Assembly: GCF_025567095.1 (NCBI RefSeq)
Contig: NZ_JAOQJH010000035.1
Reading direction: 5' to 3' (one strand)
Source of the DNA: Anthropogastromicrobium aceti
Lineage (GTDB): Bacteria > Bacillota > Clostridia > Lachnospirales > Lachnospiraceae
Length of the DNA stretch: 31,344 nucleotides
In this document: one piece after another, positions 1 through 6,818 of the stretch
Position numbering within the stretch: the first letter of the stretch is position 1
How the letters are laid out: each line of letters starts with the position of its first letter
The notes under the pieces: model-generated
Database searches by the model: none
The model's input: only the letters and a program-made list of their open reading frames with translations
What the model was told of the DNA's origin: nothing
Made by a program: the position numbers and the translations under genes

Positions 1-95
1 GGAATAATCCATCGATGAACTACCTGTATCATAGAACATTTTTGTGCCCTGTGCCGTATGTCCACAAAGTAGGAATTAAGGGTAAAAATCAGAAA

Positions 96-125
96 TTTCC
101 ACGATTACGGAAAGTGTGATATAAT
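96..125 (+). promoter_or_regulatory. Promoter of the plus-strand XRE gene, with a possible operator
   Basis: There is an extended -10 (TGATATAAT, hexamer at 120-125). The -35 is weak (TTTCCA at 96-101 or TTCCAC at 97-102). The -35 region lies in a small dyad, TTTCC (96-100) and GGAAA (109-113), which would suit autoregulation by the XRE protein encoded just downstream. The -10 is seen directly; the operator is inference. Confidence 0.5.
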
Positions 126-171
126 CCAGATAAGCGGCAGCAATGAAACCGTTGGAAAGGAGCGTGTGCCC

Positions 172-978
172 ATGAAAGGAGCAACAAGCATACAGGAACG
201 CCTTTGGGAACTCCGCAAGGACAAAGGCTTAAATCTGGAAGAACTATCAAAACTAACGGGTATTTCTAAATCAGCCCTTGGCAGTTATGAAAAAGAAGAT
301 TTTAAGGAAATCAATCATGGCAACCTTATCACGCTGGCAGACTTCTATGGGGTTTCCGTCGATTATCTGCTGTGCCGGACAGAGAACAGGGAGCAGATCA
401 ACACGCCACTGACGGAGCTGCATTTGAACGATGAAATGGTTGCACTTCTGAAAAGCGGTCGGATCAACAACCGTCTGCTCTGCGAACTTGCCACCCATAA
501 GGACTTTATCAAGTTTCTTGCGGACATTGAAATTTATGTGGATGGGATTGCCACCATGCAGATTCAAAACCTCAACACCCTTGTCGATACTGTCCGACAT
601 GAAATCATAGAACGGTATCGCCCTGGCGAAGATGACCCACATTTGAAAGTGCTGCAAGCCGCCCATATCAGTGATGATGAATATTTCAGCCACATGGTTC
701 TGGATGACCTAAACCTGATTATCCGGGATATTCGGGAAACCCATAAAAAGGATAGTGAGAGTGCGCCCCAGACCACTGTTGCCAATGAACTGAAAGAAAA
801 TCTGGAAGCGGTCGAAAATTTCAAGGGCAGCCGTTTGGAAAAACTGGCAGTGCTTTACTGCAAGCAGCTCGGTATCAACTATAAAAATCTGTCAGATGAA
901 GAATTTCGCTGGCTTATTCGGATTCTCCAAAAATCAAAGAAAACGGGAACGCCTATCAACCAGAGGAAAAAACGGTAA
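172..978 (+). CDS. XRE-family helix-turn-helix regulator (268 aa)
   Basis: A DNA-binding regulator, and the only gene here on the plus strand. Residues about 7-65 form a Cro/C1-type HTH: an ERLWELRKDKGLNLEEL helix, then TGISKSALGSYEKED, then a segment ending DYLLC, as in phage and ICE repressors. The remaining 200 residues are acidic and mostly helical with no domain I recognise, probably for oligomerisation or sensing. The ATG at 172 is preferred because GGAAAGGAG (154-162) sits 9 nt before it; a GTG at 166 would be only 3 nt from that site. A dyad terminator follows at 983-1027. It could control the adjacent element, but no target can be assigned from sequence. Confidence 0.85.
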   Translation: MKGATSIQERLWELRKDKGLNLEELSKLTGISKSALGSYEKEDFKEINHGNLITLADFYGVSVDYLLCRTENREQINTPLTELHLNDEMVALLKSGRINNRLLCELATHKDFIKFLADIEIYVDGIATMQIQNLNTLVDTVRHEIIERYRPGEDDPHLKVLQAAHISDDEYFSHMVLDDLNLIIRDIRETHKKDSESAPQTTVANELKENLEAVENFKGSRLEKLAVLYCKQLGINYKNLSDEEFRWLIRILQKSKKTGTPINQRKKR

Positions 979-982
979 AGGA

Positions 983-1027
983 AAACCGCTGTTGCATGGT
1001 TTGTTGGATTCCATGTAGCAGCGGTTT
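983..1027. terminator. Terminator hairpin shared by two convergent genes
   Basis: A 17-nt arm at 983-999 pairs with 1011-1027 (15 of 17 positions) around an 11-nt loop. It lies between the stop of the plus-strand XRE gene (978) and the stop of the minus-strand DUF1835 gene (1040), so it probably ends both transcripts. The T-run after the stem is short on either strand. Confidence 0.65.
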
Positions 1028-1039
1028 GTGCTGTGGTTA

Positions 1040-2002
1040 TTACTTCATTCGTTTTCTTAATATTCGGCGATAATTTGTTTCTCCCTTTGGTGCGTCCTGT
1101 ATAATTTCCAACACACCATCTTCAAGCATTTTATCAATGCGATTGGAAATCCATACATCACTAATTCCAAGTTGATATTTTCCTAAAACATTACCTATGA
1201 CAATAGCCATTTTGAATTGCTCTGGCTGTTCCGCAATTTCACGAAGAATGAAACTATCATATATATCTTCTGAAACGCTTTGCAATTTACCATTTAACAT
1301 TGCACGCAAAGGTGCATTTTCATTTTGAAGTTGATTCCATTTCATAGCACAAGCTGAAAGAAATACAGGATTAGCTTTCTCTTGTAGAGTTATATAGTTT
1401 CCCCATTCGCCAGGAGAGACCTCGCCCCATGCTATTTTGGATGTCATAGTATTTTCTTTTCCATATTCCCATGTAGGTAACTTAACCAAATAAATTGTTG
1501 TCTGGCAGTTTAAGGGTTGAAGTTGTTTCATAAGCCAATACATACCACAAAGCTCATCTGGATTATAGCTATACCAAATGCGAATTTCTTCCCCAGCTAC
1601 ATATCGTTCAATCACTGAGGTCAATGTAGTTTTAATTTTCTGTATTTTTTCTTCAACCTGATAATCTAAATCCTCTACAAAGCAGACAGACAGCATTTTC
1701 TTGAAAACATTTTTCCGCTGTTCGCCAATTCCATTATCAGAAATATCTCCCACACTAAGAGCCATATCAAAACAATAAACATCACAGCTCTTGCCTCCCA
1801 ATGGAATAGCATTCTCCCAAGCAATGCGTTCTTGTTCCTGTGCTTGAAGCTGTGCTTTTTTCATTTCATCTGAAGATGGAACACTCCCGTCTTCATGCCT
1901 CATAAATATTGAAACAGCACTTCCTCTATACTTTCCCTTGCCGTAAGTTTGGGCAATTTTCAAACTTCCACAGGCACTTTCACCAAATACAATTTCAATC
2001 AT
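1040..2002 (-). CDS. DUF1835/DUF3658 domain protein (320 aa)
   Basis: Its biochemical role is unknown. The N-terminal part begins MIEIVFGESACGSLKIAQ and carries the RIWYSYNPDELCGMYWLM segment typical of DUF1835. The C-terminal 100 residues fit DUF3658, ending in a winged-helix-like stretch (SNRIDKMLEDGVLEII). The start has GGAGG a few bases upstream. The gene follows the tnpV stop by 29 nt and may share its transcript. It is visibly more AT-rich than its neighbours, which suggests separate acquisition. The domain names are family recall. Confidence 0.75.
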   Translation of the reverse strand: MIEIVFGESACGSLKIAQTYGKGKYRGSAVSIFMRHEDGSVPSSDEMKKAQLQAQEQERIAWENAIPLGGKSCDVYCFDMALSVGDISDNGIGEQRKNVFKKMLSVCFVEDLDYQVEEKIQKIKTTLTSVIERYVAGEEIRIWYSYNPDELCGMYWLMKQLQPLNCQTTIYLVKLPTWEYGKENTMTSKIAWGEVSPGEWGNYITLQEKANPVFLSACAMKWNQLQNENAPLRAMLNGKLQSVSEDIYDSFILREIAEQPEQFKMAIVIGNVLGKYQLGISDVWISNRIDKMLEDGVLEIIQDAPKGETNYRRILRKRMK

Positions 2003-2031
2003 CTTATATACCTCCGATTTAATTGCTCCCG

Positions 2032-2409
2032 TTATGAATAAATCATCTCATGCAAAACAATTTCTTCTGCCCGGTTATGAATGTTATTGCAACGCTGCAC
2101 CCATTCCATTTGGTGGGTACGCTTCAATTCCTCGGTTACGCCCTCGGCAGTTTTCATCTGCTCCATGATGGTGTCTAACCGTTCCTGTGCCTGTTCGTTC
2201 AGGTCTGCAAGATATGTCCACAATTCCCCGGTCAGTATCAATGTATTCAATCTGGCTGGGTGGACTTCCCTTAAATATTCCCGGTGCATCCGTCCGTACT
2301 TTCCGATAGGGCGGTGTTCCTCCGGCAGTTTCAAGTCCGGGATGTAATAATCTCCGACAAGGATATAATCAATTCCGTTTTCCGTTATTCTTGGTTTCAA
2401 TTCGCTCAT
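2032..2409 (-). CDS. tnpV: Transposon-encoded protein TnpV (125 aa)
   Basis: A small accessory protein of Tn4451-like serine-recombinase elements; its function is not established. It is recognised by the N-terminal motif GIDYILVGDYYIPDLKLPEE, the PIGKYGRMHREYL segment and a C-terminal helix ending AEEIVLHEMIYS. A homologue with the same motifs lies at 26244-26642. The start overlaps the 3' end of the small XRE gene by 41 nt, so the two are probably cotranscribed. TnpV normally follows its recombinase directly, as it does in the inner element. Here an XRE gene and a terminator come between them, so this copy may belong to a different element or a remnant. Confidence 0.85.
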   Translation of the reverse strand: MSELKPRITENGIDYILVGDYYIPDLKLPEEHRPIGKYGRMHREYLREVHPARLNTLILTGELWTYLADLNEQAQERLDTIMEQMKTAEGVTEELKRTHQMEWVQRCNNIHNRAEEIVLHEMIYS

Positions 2410-2641
2410 GTTCCTTACCTCCTGTGGAAGCAGGCTCGTCTGGTACTAACTCAATCACATCGGTAATCTCACAATTCAGCGTTTCGCAGATACGGGCTAA
2501 TGTATCCATGCTGATGTGCTTTCCCTCTTTGCTCATGTTGGCAATCATATTTGTTGTCATACCAGCGGCAAGCCTTAAATCCTCTTTTCTCATATCACGC
2601 TCTAACAGTGTGTGCCAGAGTGGTTTATAGCTGATGTGCAT
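2369..2641 (-). CDS. Small XRE-family regulator (90 aa)
   Basis: A compact DNA-binding protein that is almost entirely one HTH_26-type domain: LLERDMRKEDLRLAAGM, then TTNMIANMSKEGKHISMDTLARICETLNCEITDVIEL. The ATG at 2641 is chosen because AGGAA lies 7-8 nt upstream and the domain begins there; an in-frame ATG at 2731 would fall inside the promoter. The C-terminal 20 residues are charged. Its promoter, with a dyad over the -35, lies at 2705-2733, and a 7-bp GC hairpin sits in the leader at 2671-2688. It resembles the XRE protein at 24813-25061, and both are probably autoregulated. Confidence 0.85.
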   Translation of the reverse strand: MHISYKPLWHTLLERDMRKEDLRLAAGMTTNMIANMSKEGKHISMDTLARICETLNCEITDVIELVPDEPASTGGKEHERIETKNNGKRN

Positions 2642-2670
2642 ATTGTTTTCCTGCCTTTCTATCCATACCA

Positions 2671-2688
2671 CCGGGGCGGCTGCCCCGG
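2671..2688 (-). promoter_or_regulatory. GC-rich hairpin in the leader of the small XRE gene
   Basis: CCGGGGC (2671-2677) and GCCCCGG (2682-2688) form a perfect 7-bp stem with a 4-nt loop. It lies between the TATAAT box and the ribosome binding site of the XRE gene. It may affect mRNA stability or translation; no U-tract follows, so it is not a typical terminator. Confidence 0.4.
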
Positions 2689-2704
2689 CAGGAACTTTTC
2701 TCTT

Positions 2705-2733
2705 ATTATAACACCAATCTTGTGAAATCACAA
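2705..2733 (-). promoter_or_regulatory. Promoter and operator of the small XRE/tnpV operon
   Basis: Read on the minus strand this is TTGTGA (2733-2728), a 17-nt spacer and TATAAT (2710-2705). The -35 is half of a dyad, TTGTGA-2 nt-TCACAA, spanning 2720-2733. An operator over the -35 is typical of self-repressed XRE genes. The promoter is well supported; repressor binding is inference. Confidence 0.75.
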
Positions 2734-2880
2734 TTTATTCTTGTAGCCTGCCGCTGATACCGTCTGGATTGGTTTTTCCTTTCTTTTTGTTCCCTTTAAT
2801 TAGCCATGAACTGCTTCATGCCCTGAGATTTTACTTATGTGCGATAAAGAAGTAATAGAAGTGTAAAAAATTTTGCCGTT

Positions 2881-2913
2881 CCTATCCGGCACTTAGCTCT
2901 TGTGTCGGATAGG
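2881..2913 (-). terminator. Terminator after the outer serine recombinase
   Basis: Arms 2881-2892 and 2902-2913 pair at 11 of 12 positions with a 9-nt loop, just past the recombinase stop at 2922. On the minus strand a run of six T follows about 11 nt after the stem. Confidence 0.6.
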
Positions 2914-2921
2914 TCGGGCGG

Positions 2922-4532
2922 TTATTCGGGCAAGTCCACCTTGCCAACAAAAGAATAATAAATCTCAATGTCCTGTCTGCGGGTCTTGTTCTCGTCATAG
3001 CTGCACTCATGCACAACGATTTTCTCTACAAACTCCCGCAGCAGAGTAGGGGTAAGTTCTTCAAAGCTGGTATGCCGCCGGACAACATTCATAAACTTTT
3101 CTGCGTTCACGGTGGCTTCCTGTGCTTTGGAAAGCTCCGCTTGGATAGCGGCGGCTCTTTCTTTCAGTTCCCGTTGCTCTGCTTCATAGTCTGCCGACAG
3201 CTCTGTGAAACGCTCGTCTGATATGCGCCCGGTCACGCTGTCCTCATACAGCCGCTTGAAGATAGCGGATAACTCGGCTATGCGTTTCTCGGCGGCTTCC
3301 AGTTCCTTTTTCTTGGCGGCGTTCCTGCGCTTGCCCCCGTCCTCGTTCTGCTCAATCAAGAGCTTCATAAACCGGGCTTCATGCTTTGCCGCATAGCTTG
3401 TCACTTTCCGCAGATTGGAGAGTACACCAGCGGTCAAGAGGTCGGTGCGGATAAAGTGCGCCGTACAGTCATGGGTGCGTTTCTTGTAGTTGCCGCAGAT
3501 ATAACAGTCCTGCTTGCGCTTGTCTGTCTGGTATCGCTGCTGATACATGACGCTGCCGCAGTCCGCACAGAACAGTATGCCGGAGAACAAGCCCACTTCA
3601 TCATAGCGGTTGGGGCGTTTGCGCTGCTTGCGAAGCTCCTGCACCCGTTCCCATGTTTGCGTGTCTATGATAGGCTCGTGGTGGTTCTCGAAAATCACTT
3701 GCTTTTCCGGGGAATTTTCTACACTGTGCTTGACTTTGTAAGAAAGTTTTTCTGTCTTGAAGTTTACCAGACAGCCCGTGTATTCCCGGTTTTCAAGGAT
3801 ATGCACAACGGTATTGGTCGCCCACTTGCACTCATAGCCGGGGTGGTAGCGGCGGGTGCTGCCCGTCCTGCGGTATTCCAGCGTTCCCGGCGTGGGGATT
3901 TGCTGCTCTGTGAGCATACGGGCTATCTTGGTCGGACCATTCCCGGCAAGGCAGAAATTGTATATCTGCTTGACTACGGGTGCAGCTTCCTCGTCAATGA
4001 TGAAATTTTCGTCCTCGTCCATGAGGTAGCCATACACAGGCTTGCTTGTGATAGGCTTGCCACTCATGCCTTTTGAGCGTTTCACTGCTTTGATTTTCTT
4101 GCTCGTATCTCTCACCAGCCATTCGTTAAAGATATTCCGCAGCGGGGCAAAATCATTGTCGCCCTGTGCGCTGTCCACTCCGTCATTGATAGCGATGAAG
4201 CGGACACCTTTCTGTGGGAAAATCATTTCCGTGTACATTCCCACTTGCAGGTAGTTTCGCCCTAACCTCGACATATCCTTTACGATAACTGTCCCGACTT
4301 TTCCGGCTTCAATGTCCGCAAGCATGGCTTGAAAACCGGGTCTTTGAAAGTTCGCACCAGAATAACCGTCGTCCGTGTACCAGCGCAGATTGGAAAAGCC
4401 GTTCTGCTTTGCATAGGTTTCAAGGATACGCTTCTGATTGGAAATGGAATTGCTCTCGCCTTGCAGCTCGTCCTCATGGGAAAGTCTTGGGTAAAGGGCG
4501 GTAATTGGTTGTTGGTTGGTCTGTCTTAACAT
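2922..4532 (-). CDS. Large serine recombinase of the outer element (536 aa)
   Basis: A site-specific recombinase that would excise and integrate its element. The N-terminal resolvase domain (about 10-150) has the catalytic serine at S18 in YPRLSHEDE, plus GYSGANFQRPGF and KDMSRLGRNYLQVG. The recombinase domain follows at about 165-290. A zinc ribbon (CADCG...CYICG...HDC) lies near 320-360, and a Lys/Glu-rich coiled coil near 395-475. The C-terminal part matches the DUF4368-type tail. GGAGG lies 7 nt before the ATG. It is a Tn4451 TnpX-type enzyme, shorter than the 622-aa enzyme of the inner element and clearly different from it. TnpW lies upstream and a terminator downstream. Confidence 0.93.
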   Translation of the reverse strand: MLRQTNQQPITALYPRLSHEDELQGESNSISNQKRILETYAKQNGFSNLRWYTDDGYSGANFQRPGFQAMLADIEAGKVGTVIVKDMSRLGRNYLQVGMYTEMIFPQKGVRFIAINDGVDSAQGDNDFAPLRNIFNEWLVRDTSKKIKAVKRSKGMSGKPITSKPVYGYLMDEDENFIIDEEAAPVVKQIYNFCLAGNGPTKIARMLTEQQIPTPGTLEYRRTGSTRRYHPGYECKWATNTVVHILENREYTGCLVNFKTEKLSYKVKHSVENSPEKQVIFENHHEPIIDTQTWERVQELRKQRKRPNRYDEVGLFSGILFCADCGSVMYQQRYQTDKRKQDCYICGNYKKRTHDCTAHFIRTDLLTAGVLSNLRKVTSYAAKHEARFMKLLIEQNEDGGKRRNAAKKKELEAAEKRIAELSAIFKRLYEDSVTGRISDERFTELSADYEAEQRELKERAAAIQAELSKAQEATVNAEKFMNVVRRHTSFEELTPTLLREFVEKIVVHECSYDENKTRRQDIEIYYSFVGKVDLPE

Positions 4533-4548
4533 AAAATCCTCCGTTTCC

Positions 4549-4601
4549 GACAGCCAGCCCCACTATTCCGTACCTTGATTGTACCACATGGGGCGGCTGT
4601 C
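4549..4601. repeat. Imperfect dyad between tnpW and the recombinase
   Basis: The arms 4549-4562 (14 nt) and 4589-4601 (13 nt) are reverse complements except for one bulged base; the loop is about 26 nt and contains two GTAC copies. It fills the gap between the tnpW stop (4644) and the recombinase start (4532). It could be a terminator, a recombinase-binding or attachment site, or an operator. There is no T-run on the minus strand after the stem. Confidence 0.5.
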
Positions 4602-4643
4602 TGTATAGCGGCAAAAGCGTCAAATCTGCTTCTTTATGGTCGG

Positions 4644-4832
4644 TCAAATCGCCGTTTTTTGTGTAGCAGCTTCCGCTTCCAGCACTTTCATCATCTTGTC
4701 GGCTGCGGTGTCGGTTGCGCCCTGCTTGAAGAAGCCGGAAACGGTAAGGACGGAGTTGCCCATGCGGATTTCCGTTACACAGTCCGGGCGGCGGTCTGTT
4801 TTGGTGGTGCTTGTCTGTTTGATTTCTGTCAT
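4644..4832 (-). CDS. tnpW: Transposon-encoded TnpW-family protein (62 aa)
   Basis: A small protein found with TnpX-type recombinases; its role is unknown. The start is placed at the ATG at 4832, with AAAGGAG 5 nt upstream and an ATGA overlap with the stop of the DnaC-like gene, which points to translational coupling. It shows a Thr/Lys-rich N-terminus, then RRPDCVTEIRMGNSVLTVSGFF, then a short helix (TAADKMMKVLEAEA). A divergent relative lies at 15343-15531 at the end of the inner element. Confidence 0.8.
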   Translation of the reverse strand: MTEIKQTSTTKTDRRPDCVTEIRMGNSVLTVSGFFKQGATDTAADKMMKVLEAEAATQKTAI

Positions 4833-5686
4833 AGGCTCTCCTTTCGCTGCTTCATCAGTTGCTTTAAGCGTTCCAGCTTTTCCTGTGCGGTTTCCTTTCG
4901 GAAGTTGCTGCCCGTGAAGCGGACGGGGGCGCACATGGAAGTCAGCCTGTCATAGATACGGGCGTGGGGCGTGTCCTGCGGGTGCTGCAATTCCTCCAGC
5001 GTGAGGTTGGTCGTGGCGATCAGCGGCTTGCCGCTTCGGTAACGGCTGTCAATCACGCTGTAAACCTGTTCCAGCCCGTATTCTGTCCCTCGCTCCATAC
5101 CGAAATCATCAAGTATCAGCAGGGGGTAGCTGCAAAGGCGGGAAATATACTCATTCCTGCCCTCAAAGCTGGCGGCAAGGTCACCCAGTATCGTTGCAAA
5201 GTTTGTCATGCAGACGGCAACCTCTTTTTCCATAAGGGCGTTGGCGATACAGGCGGCAAGGTAGCTTTTTCCTGTCCCCACGCCGCCCCAGAACAGGTAG
5301 CCGATATTTTCAGCCTGCATGGTTTCCCAGCTCTCCACATAAAAACGGGCGGTTGCGGTCTGCGGGTTTCTGCCGTTGTCATGCTCAAATGTCCAGTTCC
5401 GCATAGCAGGGTCGGTAAAGCCCCGGCGTTTCAAGTCCTCCACTGTTTCAAGGTGCTTCTGTCGGCTTTCAGCGGCTTCCCGTTTTTCACGGGCTGCCCG
5501 CTGGCAGTCGCACTCTGACGGGTGTCGGTCATGCCCTAACCATTGGGCGGTTTCTTTTGAAAAATAGGCTTCTTTGGGCGTATGGCACTTGCCGCAGTAT
5601 AAAAGCCCGTCCTCGCCTGTGTAGTCCTCCGCTTCGGCGGTAGTGGCTGTAATGTCCGTAATCATAGCTTCAATCCCGTTTCTCAT
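4829..5686 (-). CDS. DnaC/IstB-like ATP-binding protein (285 aa)
   Basis: Probably a helicase loader for element replication. The N-terminal third has cysteine pairs (CGKC at 31-34, CDC at 59-61) that may bind zinc. An AAA+ core follows, with Walker A GGVGTGKS (134-141), Walker B LLILDDFG near 185-192, a sensor-like IATTN, and YDRLTSMCAPVRFTGSNFR typical of DnaC/DnaI. The start at 5686 overlaps the upstream stop as ATGA and has GGAGG 10 nt away; a start at 5665 is possible. The tight overlaps with the replisome-organizer gene and tnpW indicate one operon. Confidence 0.88.
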   Translation of the reverse strand: MRNGIEAMITDITATTAEAEDYTGEDGLLYCGKCHTPKEAYFSKETAQWLGHDRHPSECDCQRAAREKREAAESRQKHLETVEDLKRRGFTDPAMRNWTFEHDNGRNPQTATARFYVESWETMQAENIGYLFWGGVGTGKSYLAACIANALMEKEVAVCMTNFATILGDLAASFEGRNEYISRLCSYPLLILDDFGMERGTEYGLEQVYSVIDSRYRSGKPLIATTNLTLEELQHPQDTPHARIYDRLTSMCAPVRFTGSNFRKETAQEKLERLKQLMKQRKESL

Positions 5687-6432
5687 AAGCTCTCGCCCTC
5701 CTTGCATGAATAATCGGGTATGCCCTGTTTCGGGGCAGCCTTGCCTTTGGCAGCGTCCTCCTGCGCCCACTTGTAAATGGTGGCTGCATGGCTGTGGTAC
5801 TGCTTCCCGGTGGAAGCGATATGGCAGGAAAGCCGGTCAATATAATACTCCCACTTGTCGGGCAGCTCTGTTTTCAGCCCGGAAAGCTCTGTATCGGTCA
5901 GTATCACATTGTTGTATCTGCCATAAGCGGCGGGGGTGGGGTGTCCCGTTTCTCCCTCTCTCTCTTTTTCTATCTCTATCTCTTTCTCTAACTCTATCTC
6001 TATCTCTGGTGGACGAATGTCGGACAAATGTCCGCCTTTTGTCCAGGGCGGTAAAAGTGCTTTGTTTTCCAGCCTTGCAGCCCGTTTTCGCTCGGCTTCG
6101 GTAGAGGACTGTCCTATCATCAGCTCAATGTCGGTCATATAGAAAGCCCCGCTGTCAAGCTGCTCCACAAGCCCCAACTGCCGGAAAATCTCTAAAGCCC
6201 TCTCAACCGTCCCTATCTGGTGGCGGGTCAGTGTCGCTATCATCTGCGCTGTGTAGGGGATATGCTCGTCAAGCTGCAACTTCCCGCCGTTTTTCAGCGA
6301 TTTTAAGTACAGCTTCAAGAGGATATTGGAATATAAAATTCCGTCTTTCATATCTTCCAGCAGCACAATGGAGTCGCTGTCAAAAAAGTTCTCTTTCAGC
6401 TTGAGGTAGTAATACTTGCGGTTATCTGCCAT
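5683..6432 (-). CDS. Phage-type replisome organizer N-terminal domain protein (249 aa)
   Basis: Probably recognises the replication origin and recruits the DnaC-like loader encoded next. Residues 1-120 match the phage replisome-organizer N-terminal domain: YYYLKLKENFFDSDSIVLLEDMKDG, SNILLKLYLKSLKNGGKL and a winged-helix segment with TRHQIGTVERALEIFRQLGL. The middle is an unusual run of alternating Glu/Ile/Lys coded by CT-rich repeats at about 5955-6006. The C-terminal part (YIDRLSCHIASTGKQYHSHAATIYKW) resembles DnaD/replisome-organizer tails. It overlaps the Cys-rich gene by 11 nt and the DnaC-like gene by 4 nt. Confidence 0.82.
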   Translation of the reverse strand: MADNRKYYYLKLKENFFDSDSIVLLEDMKDGILYSNILLKLYLKSLKNGGKLQLDEHIPYTAQMIATLTRHQIGTVERALEIFRQLGLVEQLDSGAFYMTDIELMIGQSSTEAERKRAARLENKALLPPWTKGGHLSDIRPPEIEIELEKEIEIEKEREGETGHPTPAAYGRYNNVILTDTELSGLKTELPDKWEYYIDRLSCHIASTGKQYHSHAATIYKWAQEDAAKGKAAPKQGIPDYSCKEGESL

Positions 6433-6634
6433 TGTCCCTGTCCTCCTTTTTCCGGCGTTTGGAGTAGTAGCGGGGGCAGAGTATGATAACCGCCCGGAAG
6501 CTCTGCTTGCAGCTATGGGTACAGCCCCGGCAGAGGTCGTTGTATGTGATACGGTCGCAGGTGGTATTCCCGACTTTCACTTGCCGCAGGAAAAAAGACC
6601 ATTCCAGCCGCCGTTTCTTGCTCATTCTTGGCAT
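6422..6634 (-). CDS. Small Cys-rich, basic transposon protein (70 aa)
   Basis: A conserved small protein of mobilizable elements with no known function. It starts MPRMSKKRRLEWSFFL and contains five cysteines, four of them in a zinc-binding pattern (C35-x2-C38-x3-C42, then C53). The C-terminus is very basic (YYSKRRKKEDRDNGR), as in a nucleic-acid-binding protein. The ATG at 6634 has AAAGGAG 7 nt upstream. The gene lies between the relaxase and the replisome organizer, overlapping the latter, so it is probably part of the transfer/replication operon. A zinc-finger role is inference. Confidence 0.65.
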   Translation of the reverse strand: MPRMSKKRRLEWSFFLRQVKVGNTTCDRITYNDLCRGCTHSCKQSFRAVIILCPRYYSKRRKKEDRDNGR

Positions 6635-6818
6635 GGGTGCGCTCCTTTCTGCCGTTTCCACTGGTGTGGCGGTATCGGCGGTAATTCTGTATCATCTCGG
6701 TATCATTTTCGGGGTTTTTCTGCCCTGTAAGCCCGTTAAAAAATCCTTTGGTATTGGGGATAGGGTACGGGGCAGCCCCCTTGTTCTGTATGGGTTCGGG
6801 TACATTTTGGGGTGGTTT

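Noticed and set aside
3381..4076. 231-codon plus-strand open frame
   Set aside because: It lies antisense within the recombinase gene, has no plausible ribosome binding site and no family sequence. The minus-strand product is clearly the real protein.
5940..6010. Possible CRISPR-like or satellite repeat
   Set aside because: The repeat units are short and irregular and code in frame for a charged linker. There is no spacer structure.
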